Shown: piece after piece, positions 1 to 9,900 of the stretch
Position numbering within the stretch: the first letter of the stretch is position 1
How the letters are laid out: every line of letters begins with the position of its first letter
NCBI GenBank assembly: GCA_037893225.1
Contig: JAZGUH010000363.1
Span: forward strand, 1,054,001 to 1,118,000
DNA: 64,000 nucleotides
Direction: 5' to 3'
Source: Hippasteria phrygiana
Taxonomy: Eukaryota > Echinodermata > Asteroidea > Valvatida > Goniasteridae
Translations under genes and position numbers: made by a program
Notes under the pieces: model-generated
Told to the model about the DNA's origin: nothing
Database searches by the model: none
The model's input: the letters and a program-made list of their open reading frames with translations, nothing else

Positions 1-2060
1 TATCTGTAACAAATCCTGGCCTATCAGCATTAAGACTGCACCCAATCGGACTTACGGTTCTCTAGATATAGGACCTTAAAGTGTGCACCTTTAAGATGAC
101 GTCACGTGACCCACGATGACGTCATCACAACTATACTTGTCGAAGCAAACATTTGCAACGTGGTCTTGGCCTGGATCGAGTTTGTAGTCAATCTGATCAA
201 TGACACTGTAAGTTTTTGAGGGTATAATGAAATTTGAAACATTTAAAAAATCATAGAAAATCAGCCGATGACGTCATCATGACGTCACTTTGGATTTTGC
301 ATGCTAGTGATAATATCTGCCTACCCACCAATTTTTGTGACGATCGGACCTACCCTTATATGTGTTTCAAAAAAACACATTTTTAATGACGTCATCATGA
401 CGTCACGAATTGTTCACGTTTATGTGTAAGTATCTATGAGCTAACAAACCTATTGCAAAAAGAATTTCGAAATTAACACGTTCCGTTGATGAGATATGGC
501 TTAAAGGTACAAAAACTAAAATAAATTTATAAAATCGCATGATGACGTCATCATGACGTCACTTCAATTTTGATCTATAACACAAGCCGGTCTACCCACA
601 AACCAAGTTTGAGCTCAATCGGACCTACGGTTCTCTAGATATGGGCCCTTGAAAAACGCACATTTGAGATGACGTCACGTGCCACGTGATGACGTCATCG
701 TGACGTCATAGTAATATGCACGACTTCGATATAGGGTCTAAGTGTATGCCAACTCTCATCAAGATTGAAGTCTGTTTACTGGCAAAAGTGACCCCGAGAA
801 TAAAACGTGTGCTTTGTCTATGGCAATTTTGATAGAAGAACAAGAAGGAGAAGAAAAAAAAAAATAATCGAAACAAAAACAAAGGCTTTTCCGAAAAATT
901 TCGGAAAAGCCAAAAAAAATCAGAACAAAAACAATGGCTTTTCCGAAAATTTCGGAAAAGCCAACTAGAGGTCTATGTTCTGTTTGATGAACAGAACATA
1001 GGGCTTTTCCGTATTATTTTGTATGATGTCACTTCGACTTTTGCTTATTATTGACGAATCTAAGCACCAAGTTTCATGGCGATTAGACTTACCTTTATGT
1101 CTTTCAACAAATCATGCCTTTGATGACGTCATTATGACGTCACAAATTGTTGTATTCATTTGAAATATGACCTAACAGACCTGTTACAAAAATAATTTCG
1201 AATTTAGCATGTTCCGTTAATGAGATATTGGCTTAAATGTGCAAAAACAAAAACAAATTATATCAAATCGTATGCTGGCCTACCTGCATAGCAACTTTGA
1301 AGTCAATCGGCCCTACGGTTCTTTAGATATGGGCCCTTCAAAAATGTTCCTTTAAGATGACATCACGTGGCCCATTATGACATCATCAATAGGGCGCTTG
1401 TGAAAGCAAACTTTCGCAATGTGGTCTTGTTCTGTGTCACCGATTTTTATTACAATCGCATCTTGTTTATGTGTATTAAAAACACCACAATTTTGATTAC
1501 GTCAAGATGACGTCACGCAAATGACCCAACTTGGTGCATATCTATGTCACATACCAAAGCTATTAACAAAACAATTTAGAAAATACCTTGTTTCGTTCGC
1601 TAGATATCTTGAAAAAAAGGTTAAAAATGCAAAAATTCAATATTGAAAAAAACATCACATGATGACGTCATCGTGACGTCACCCAATTTTCACATGTAAC
1701 ACATCCTTGTCTTTATATAAACAAAACTTCAGTCCAAAATGAAATCCCACATTTACTTCGGGAGATATTGGACTTTAAAAATTGAACCTTTAAGTTGACG
1801 TCACGTGACACACGATGGCGTCATGATGACGTCACTCTGCAGCACACATCTTTGCTATGTCTATGTGTATGCTAACTGACTAAGATCCAAAGTTTTTTGA
1901 TGACCAAAGTGCCGTCTAGAAAGTCTATGCACGAAGTCTGGAATTTCAGTTAGAACTAAAATAAGAAAAAGAAGAAACAAATGATAACAAAAACAAACGT
2001 TTTTTGTGTGCAATTTTGCGGAAAAGCCAAAAATTGCTGAAGAAAAAACATAAAAAGATG
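1..2060. repeat. Palindrome-rich repeat mosaic, left end
   Basis: No gene is seen. The block is made of modules separated by paired TGACGTCA palindromes (for example 269-287 and 543-561). Positions 1 to about 720 are nearly identical to about 63321-64000 and similar to about 2521-3270, in the same orientation. Shared module sentences include one ending in a TCTAGATAT motif followed by a short run and GATGACGTCACGTGA. Some CACGTG boxes adjoin the palindromes. A hairpin cassette lies at 884-1011 and is listed separately. The short open frames here are not conserved between copies and are not called genes. Confidence 0.85.
835..1016 (+). repeat. Hairpin cassette 1 (GA tract plus three hairpins)
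   Basis: A GA/A-rich tract is followed by two near-perfect palindromes with 13-bp arms at 884-911 and 936-962, both beginning GGCTTTTCCG and ending CGGAAAAGCC. A third hairpin at 973-1001 has 12-bp arms of different sequence (CTATGTTCTGTT paired with AACAGAACATAG, 5-nt loop). A last free arm GGGCTTTTCCG follows at 1001-1011 and could pair with the CGGAAAAGCC just before the third hairpin, enclosing it. The same order is seen in the other cassettes of this window. Confidence 0.8.
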
Positions 2061-2076
2061 TGGAGAAAACAATCCC

Positions 2077-2146
2077 TTCCCTTGCGAGGATCGAACTCAG
2101 AACCCTGTGGTCGGGAGTCACAGGCTCTATCCACTAGGCTATACAG
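2077..2146 (-). pseudogene. tRNA-like sequence (SINE head or tRNA pseudogene)
   Basis: Read on the minus strand, this stretch has an A-box-like TAGCCTAGTGGATAGAGC (2124-2141) and a B-box-like GAGTTCGATCCTC (2086-2098) at tRNA spacing. An anticodon-arm-like hairpin (CTGTG with CACAG) lies between them. The acceptor ends do not pair, so a working tRNA is unlikely. A tRNA-derived SINE head or a pseudogene fits better. It is absent from related copies of the surrounding repeat at 59.3 and 63.05 kb, which suggests an insertion. Confidence 0.45.
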
Positions 2147-2149
2147 TAG

Positions 2150-3440
2150 TTCGGATAGGGCGCGCGTCGGTCATCACAAATGATATCCGAAGTGGTTTCT
2201 CCGATTGCGGACAACGCCACACATAGGTTTACGTTTAGGATAAATAAAGAACGTGCAACATGATACCCACGGTTACACTGCCTTCCCAGAATTCCTTTGT
2301 TATCATATTGTTTTGGGGCTAAATATTGAAATGGGTATATTTTGACGCTGGAGTGAGCTATGATCATGAGAACTTGGAATTAGGTACACAAAAATACAGT
2401 GTATAAAACTGCTGAAGATTTTTGTCATAAGAGATTGCTAAATATACCAAATATTAACTTGAATTTAATGACCTCTAGATGACGTCATGATGACGCCATC
2501 ATGACGTCACATCAATTTTTTGTATCTGTAACAAATCCTGGTCTTTAAGCATTAAAACTGCACCAAATCCGATCTACAGTTCTCTAGATATAGGACCTTA
2601 AAGTGTGCAACTTTAAGATGACGTCACGTGACTCATGATGACGTCATCACAACGGTACTTGCCATAGCAAACATTTCCAACGTGGTCTTGGCCTGGGTCG
2701 AGTTTGGAGTCAATCTGATCAATGACAGTGTAAGATTTTGAGTGTATATTGAAATTTGAAACATTTAAAAATTCATAGAAAATCAGCCGATGACGTCATC
2801 ATGACGTCACTTCGGATTTTGCATGCTAGTGACAATATCTGCCTACCCACCAATTTTTGTGTCGATCGGACCTACCCTTATATGTGTTTCAAAAAAGCAC
2901 ATTTTTGATGACGTCATGATGACGTCATACATTTTTCACATTTATATGTATGTGTCTATGATCTAACAAACCTATTACAAAAAGAATTTCGAAATTAGCA
3001 TGTTCAGTTGATGAGATATGGCTTAAGGGTTCAAAACTTTAAAAATTACTGCAAAATCGTATGATGACGTCATCATGACGTCATGTCGATTTTCATCTAT
3101 AACACAAGCCGGTCCACCAACAAACCAAGTTTGAGCTCAATCGGACGTAGGGTTCTCTAGATATAGGCCCTTCAAAAACGCACTTTTGAGATGACGTCAC
3201 GTTCCACGTGATGACGTCATCATGACGTCAGAGTAATAGGCACTACTTCGGTATAGGGTCCAAGTCTATGCAAACTCTCATTAAGATTGAAGTCTGTTTA
3301 ATGGCAAAAGTGGCGGCGAGAATAAAACGTGTGCTTTGTCTATGGCATTTTTTGATAGAAGAACAAGGAGAAGAAGAAGAAGAAAAACTAGAAATCAACC
3401 CCTTTTATAAACAGCAAGCTCATAATAGCCATGGTTATCA
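2150..3440. repeat. Second copy of the left repeat block
   Basis: No gene is seen. Positions about 2261-2510 match about 59336-59570 and 63056-63300 (a module containing CCAGAATTCCTTTG). About 2521-3270 is a diverged direct copy of 1-720 and of 63321-64000. The block ends in a GA-rich tract at about 3355-3390 followed by CTAGAAATCAACCCC. This is a truncated form of the hairpin cassette, lacking its hairpins. Confidence 0.8.
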
Positions 3441-5060
3441 GCCCGTCCCAGAATTCCTTTGTGTTATATTGAATTTGGTCTAAATTTTGAAATGGCTGTC
3501 ATTTCTTACTTGAGTGAGCCACGATCATGAAATTTTGGAATTGGGTACAGGAAAATTCAATATATACATTTTTGCAATCGGATTGACCCTTACATGCGTT
3601 AACAAAAAAACACATTTTTGATGACGTCATCATGACGTCACACAATTTTCGCAATTTAGGGCATATCTTTGAGACATACCAAAGCTATAAGAAAAAGAAT
3701 TTTGAAAATATCTTGTTTTGTTCGCTAGATATATTTAAAAGAATGTTACGATTTTAAAAATTCAAAAATGCATAAAAAATCACTTGATGACGTCATCATG
3801 ACGTCACTCTTCGACGCAATATGTCAGCTTAGGGTCTATGTTTGAGGTAAGTTTGGTTAAGATCTGAGGTTTTTTAAGACCTAAAGTGCCGCCGAGAAAA
3901 TTCGTGTACAAAGTCTATGGGCTTTTGGTCGGAACTAAAAGAAGAAGAAGGAAGAAGAAAAAAAAAAATCAGAACAAAAACAAGGCCTTTTCCGACTGGA
4001 AGTGTCGGAAAAGCCAAAAACTAGACATCTTGCGTCTCTTGCAAACAGACGCAGGGCTTTTCCGTTTTTCTGTTATATTAAGCACAAAGCTCCATCACTT
4101 CTATGTCTTTTGCTACTTCAAACTTGACCTTTAAGCGTGACGCCATCCTGACTTCTTTCTTGGTCATGTAATTTCCATTATAGGATATATATGACAAACT
4201 TGTTTAAGACCTTAGGCTGTTATGTGGCGCAAGTCCCGGTTAGAAATTACATAAAATTTTTTAAAAACCTAACAATCAACATAAAATCGTAGGATAGCGT
4301 CGTCATGACGTCACATATTCGGAACGTGGTCTTGGCTTGTGTCAAGATTGCAGTCAATCTGATCAATGACAGTTTAAAAAAATTGAAAAACATGAAAAAT
4401 TCCTACAAAATCAGCCAATCACGTCACTTCAGATTTTACAAATTTTCATAACGATCCACTTACTCTCATGTGTTTTTTAAAAGGGCATTTTGATGACGTC
4501 AGGATGATGTTACACATTTTAACATACATAACTCTGACCTAATGAATTGATTACAAAAAGGAATTTCGAATTTATTATATTCTGTTAATGAGATATGGCT
4601 TAAAATTTCAAAACCTTAAAAAAAATATACAAATAATTTGATGGTCATCATGACTAAAAAATTAACAGAAAATCAGCCGATGACGTCATCATGACGTCAC
4701 CTCGGATTTTACATGCTAGTATCACTATCTACTTACCCACCAATTTTTATGACGCTCGGACCAACCCTTATATGTGTTTCAAAAAGCCTATTTTTGATGA
4801 CGTAATGATGACGTCACACAATTTTCACATTTATGTAAAGGAATATAGGAGCTAACAAAGCTATTACAAAAAGAATTTTGAATTTAGCATGTTCTGTTGG
4901 TGAGATATGGCTTTAAGAAACTTTGAAGTTCAAAAACTTAAAAATTACTATAAAATCGTATGATGACGTCATCATGACGTCATGTCAATTTTCATCTATA
5001 AACCTGCTGGCCTACTTAGATATTACATTTCAACTTAATCGAGCTTGTACTTTTGTAGAT
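3440..5060. repeat. Palindrome-rich modules with one hairpin cassette
   Basis: The module at 3440-3600 is a copy of the sequence that the Polinton inserted into (CCCAGAATTCCTTTGTGTTA), so it supplies an empty-site comparison. It is followed by paired TGACGTCA modules and the cassette at 3940-4066. From 4140 to 5060 are more diverged modules with the same palindromes. No coding region is supported. Confidence 0.75.
3940..4066 (+). repeat. Hairpin cassette 2
   Basis: A GAAGAAG/A-rich tract leads to a hairpin at 3984-4015 (arms near GGCCTTTTCCGAC and GTCGGAAAAGCC, one bulged base). CTAGA follows, then a second hairpin at 4031-4053 with arms TGCGTCT and AGACGCA, and then the free arm GGGCTTTTCCG and a T run. 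The second stem differs in sequence from cassette 1 while pairing is kept. Confidence 0.75.
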
Positions 5061-5074
5061 ATGGCTTCAAAAAC

Positions 5075-5560
5075 TGCCCCTTTAAGATGACGTCACGTGA
5101 CATGTGATGACATCATGATAATGTCATGTCAATTTTCAGCTATAAACCTACTGGGCTACCTAGATATTACTTTTCAACTTAATCGAACTTGTAATTTTGT
5201 ATATATATGGCTTCAAAAACTGCCCCTTTAAGATGACGTCACTTGACATGTGATGACGTCATCATAACGTCAATTCAATTTTTATCTATAAACCTACTGG
5301 GCTACCTAGATATTACTTTTGAACTTAATCGGACTTGTGCTTTTGTAGACATATGGCTTCAAAAACTGCCCCTTTAAGATGACGTCACGTGACATGTGAT
5401 GACATCAATTATGATAATGTCATGTCAATTTTCAGCTATAAACCTACTGGGCTACCTAGATATTACTTTTCAACTTAATCGAATTTGTACTTTTGTAGAT
5501 ATATGGCTTCAAAAACTGCCCCTTTAAGATGACGTCACGTGGCATGTCATGACGTCATCA
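5075..5560. repeat. Tandem repeat, period about 145 bp, about four units
   Basis: Units share the order CCCCTTTAAGATGACGTCAC, a TGTGATGACATCA-type stretch, and a segment about two-thirds of the way along containing ACCTAGATATTAC. Unit starts fall near 5083, 5221, 5370 and 5518. This is a local tandem amplification of the general palindrome module. Confidence 0.75.
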
Positions 5561-6651
5561 AGAGGTAAAAGTTTGGCACACATTGTGAGCAGTTAGTCTA
5601 AGTGTCTGCCAAGTTTAAAAGTACCCAAAGTGCCGGTAAGAAAGAAAACGTGTACAAATGCTATAGGCAATAATCTAGCGAGTGCCCCTTTAAGATGACA
5701 CCACGTGACATGTTATGACTTGATCATAACGTCATGTCAATTTTCATCTATAACACCAGGTGGCATACCTTACGTTCCAACTGAATCGGACTTGTACTTT
5801 TGTAGATATATGGCTTCGAAAAATGCCCCTTTAAGATGACGTCACGTGACATGTGATGACGTCATCAGGACGTAAAAGTTCGGCACACATTGTGAGCAGT
5901 TGGGGTAAGTGTCTGCCAAGTTTAAAAGTAGCCAATGTGGCCGGTAAGAAAGTAAACGTTTACAAATGCTATGGGCAATATTCTATCGACTTGAAAAAAG
6001 AATTTTTTTATGACGTCATCATGACGTCACACAATTTTCGCTTTTTAGGGCATATCTTTGAGACATACCAAAGCTATAACAAAAAGAATTTTGAAAATAT
6101 CTTGTTTTGTTCGCTAGATATAGTGAAAAGAATGTTACGATTATAAAACTTCAAGAATTCAGCGACTTGAAAAAAGACTAGAAATCAACCCTTTTATAAA
6201 CAGCATGCACATTTAAGCCATGGTTATCAGCCCTTCCCAGAATTCCTTTGTGTTATATTGAATTTGGTCTACATTTTGAAATGGCTCCTATTTCTTACTT
6301 GAGTGAGCCACGATCACGAAATTTTGGAATTAGGTACAGGAAAATTCAATGTATACATTTTTGTAATCAGATTGACCCTCACATGCGTTTAAAAAAAAAA
6401 ATATTGTTGATGACGTCATCATGACGTCACACAATTTTCGCCATTTAGGGCATATCTTTGAGACATACCAAAGCTGTAACAAAAATAATTTTGAAAATAT
6501 CTTGTTTTGTTCGCTAGATATATTGAAAAGAATGTTACGATTTTAAAACTTCAAAAATTCAGCGACTTGAAAAAAGACAAGAAATCAACCCCTTTTATAA
6601 ACAGCAAGCTCATAATAGCCATGGTTATCAGCCCGTCCCAGAATTCCTTTG
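5560..6651. repeat. Repeat modules left of the Polinton
   Basis: No gene. About 5660-6560 matches about 56570-57800 in order and orientation. From about 6170 a unit of roughly 395 bp begins (GACTTGAAAAAAGAC start). It is repeated at about 6571 and is then interrupted by the Polinton at 6652. The rest of that unit resumes at 22643, so the two flanks form one repeat copy split by the insertion. Confidence 0.75.
6647..6651 (+). repeat. Target site duplication, left (CTTTG)
   Basis: CTTTG lies directly before the left inverted repeat and is repeated directly after the right one (22643-22647). Removing the element and one copy gives CCAGAATTCCTTTGTGTTAT, exactly the sequence of uninterrupted copies at about 3449 and 23036. 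Alternative reading: because of a G/C at the junction the element could start one base earlier with a 3-bp TTT duplication, but 5 bp with an AG terminus fits Polinton integrases better. Confidence 0.85.
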
Positions 6652-6880
6652 AGTAGTATGCAATTTGCCGGTTCTATGTCATTTCCTGTTTTTTCACTTT
6701 TCTCTCTAATTTTGCTGGGGGTACATACGTCAAATTTTTTAGAAACAAAATAGCCCCAAAAATCGCCCAAAATTTTGCTGGGGTACTACACACCAAAATT
6801 ATAGAGAAATCATGAAAATAAAAAGTTTTTTCCATATCCCACAACCATACGAAATATCCGGGGCGCCCGGGCGGAAAAGG
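6652..6880 (+). repeat. Polinton left terminal inverted repeat, 229 bp
   Basis: It matches the reverse complement of 22414-22642 with one substitution seen at 6664. It begins with AG, as Polintons do. It holds an internal direct repeat, AATTTTGCTGGGG followed by TAC, at about 6708-6724 and 6771-6785, and a GC-rich inner edge around CGGGGCGCCCGGGCGG. These could be recognition sites for the integrase or for replication initiation; that role is inferred. Confidence 0.95.
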
Positions 6881-6964
6881 ACATTACTCCTAAAATAACA
6901 TACGACAAAAAAAATTAAATAATTTTTTATTTTTTTTAAAAATATTATATTGCCTACTATAAAG
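6881..6964 (+). promoter_or_regulatory. AT-rich leader and TATA-like motif before polB
   Basis: About 84 bases almost entirely A/T separate the left inverted repeat from the polB ATG. TATAAAG ends directly at the ATG (6958-6964). A TTG in the same frame lies at 6950, but the ATG at 6965 with the TATAAA-type context matches other starts in the element and is preferred. Confidence 0.5.
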
Positions 6965-9900
6965 ATGGAAACACAACCCACGATTCGAGGATACAATAGA
7001 TGGAACAAAATATCTTTAAAAAGATATATCGATAAGTATAAATTATCTTTAGGATCTCCAACAGGACGCCGTAATACGTATATCAGGCGAGATTATATTC
7101 TAGCTATAAAAAGAGAAGAAGGGAAGTATAAAAATTTGAGAATACGATCTAAAGCTTCGTTAGCGCAACTCGTGCGCGATAAAAATTTACGAGTCGTATC
7201 AACGGGTAGAAATGGTCGAGCGATAAAAAAGGATTACATCGAAGCTATACTAGGATTTAAGGAGAAAAATACTTTTCGAGAAGCAGACTTTCGAGAGACT
7301 AGAAGATTTGAAAACAGTTATCTAAATTTGGAATTGATTCCGAATCTGTTTATCGACGATCCGGAGCAATTTTACAACACCCATACGTCGATGATAAAAA
7401 ACAAAATCATCGCTGAATTAAGAGAAATAAAAACGATGAAACTACAGATCGCTATGAAAATAAAGTATGTAAAAAAATCAGGTGTTGAGACTAAAACACA
7501 AACCGCTGTTCATTTTAGTTACCAAAATAGAGTATTAAACAAGAGCGAGATAGCTACAACCATCGGGAAACAATATGAAACGATATTATCTCAGATAGAT
7601 AAATTTACGAATAAAGGAAGTGGTTGGACTATAGATAAAATAGTCGCGTTTTACATAAACATAAACAGAGTTAAGCCTCTGGTAGGCGCTTCTTACGTAA
7701 AACTACCCGAGTATGTAGCTAACAAACACGCAACCGTCAACATCAAAAATGAAGATCAAGAGTGTATAAGATGGTGTTTAAGAGCCGCCCTAGGTATATA
7801 TACCGATAGAGTTAAAAACCAATTAGCAACAAACCCAAAGTACCAATTTCGCGGAAATAATCCATCTACTTATAAAACCGATGATGGATTAAACTTTAAG
7901 GACATAGACTTCCCCACACCTATAAATCAGATACCGAGAATAGAAAGGCAAAACGATATAAGTATAAACGTGTTAGGATACGACGAAGATAACAAAAATA
8001 AAACCCATCTACAAGATAAAAGGGGCTTGATATATCCGCTATATTTATCTAAAAGACCATACGATAGAGAAACTATCAGTTTGCTATTATATGAAGGCCA
8101 TTATTGTTGGATAAGTGACTTACCTAGATTCTTATATGGGGTTACCAATAGTCAACATCGTAAACTGTTTTGCTTAAGATGTTTAACGCATTTTAGTTCG
8201 AAAGAGAAATTAGACAGGCACATAAAAGATTGTGAAGGAATAGACTCTGCTTTATCTACCGTTAAAATGCCGCATGAAAATGCGAATAAATACTTGGACA
8301 AAAGCAAATTAATGTTTAAAAACTTTAAGAATTTACAAGATGCACCATACGTCATATACGCCGATTTTGAATCTATCTTGGTGCCCCAAGTACCCCAAGA
8401 AAAAACATCGAATAAAACTCACGAACATAGAGCCTGCGGTTATTCTTACGTTGTAGTTAGATGCGATGGCAAGCAGATCAAGCGAAAGACTTATAGAGGT
8501 GAACGCGCTATAGACAATTTTATAACCTCATTGCAAGAACTCGAACCTAAGATTAATGAATTACTAGCTCGCATTAAGCCGATAATATATACGCTAAAAG
8601 AAGAAAAGATACACCTAAACTCTAACGAGTGCTGGATTTGCGAAAAACCAATTTTTCCAAATTACTCGTGTAATTGCAAGTGTTACGAACCTGTAGAACC
8701 TAAAAGCAAAGAAGAACTTGAAGAATACACATACAAAAACGAAAAAGGATACATCGACCAAAAATGTATGTTCTGCCAAAAGAAAATTAACAAATTTCGA
8801 AAAGTAAGAGATCATTGTCACACAACGGGCAAATACAGAGGACCCGCGCACGCTTACTGTAATCTTAAATTACGAGTAAAACCCAACGAAACGAAAATAC
8901 CGGTTGTCTTTCATAACTTAGAAAACTATGACGCGCACTTGATCATGCAGGGTATTTCCAAGTATCAACGAGATATCTGGTGTATACCCAAAAATTCAGA
9001 AAAATACATTTCATTTTCGATCGGCCAATATAGATTTATAGACTCGTTTCATTTTATGTCTAGCGGTCTCGACAAATTGGTAACGTCTTGCCCGAGAGAC
9101 GCTTTTAGGCTACTCCTGAAACGTTATGGCGAAGAAAACGCGGATCTCTTATTACAAAAGGGTGTATATCCGTACGAGTACATGGATAGCTTTGAACGAT
9201 TTAGTGAAACTGAACTTCCAGCTAAACACTATTTTTTCAGCGCTCTAAAAGATAAACATATAACGGACGAAGACTACTCGCGCGCGCAACGAGTATGGCA
9301 GACCTTTAACATAAAAAACATGGGTGAATACCACGACTTATACGTAACCGCGGATACTCTATTACTAGCCGGCGTATTCGAGAATTTTAGGCAAATGTGT
9401 AGAATGAATTACAAGTTGGATCCAGCCAACTACTTCACAGCACCGGGATTAAGTTGGGACGCTTTATTAAGACACACTAAAATAGAATTAGAGCTCTTGA
9501 CGGATATAGATAAACATATATTTTTTGAAAAAGCAAAAAGAGGAGGAATATCGAGCGTTGGCTCATGTCGCTATGCCAAGGCCAACAATAAGTACCTAGC
9601 TTCTTACGATCAAGATAAACCCGATTCGTATATTCTCTATTTAGACGCCAACAACCTCTACGGATGGGCCATGAGTCGACCGCTACCTTACGGAGGATTT
9701 AAATGGGTCAATACGAGACAATTTACCCACGATCGCATCATGGCGTTAAAAGATAAGGCTAAAACGGGATATATGTTCGAAGTTGACCTGGAATATCCAG
9801 CCGAACTACACGATCTACACAACGATTATCCTTTAGCCGCCGATAATATAACCATACCTGAAGAATGGTTATCGAAGTATCAACGAGAGTTGGCGAGTGA

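Noticed and set aside
884..962. CRISPR-like look of evenly spaced palindromes with A-rich spacers
   Set aside because: Spacers are similar low-complexity sequences, units are too few and variable, and the context is a eukaryotic genome.
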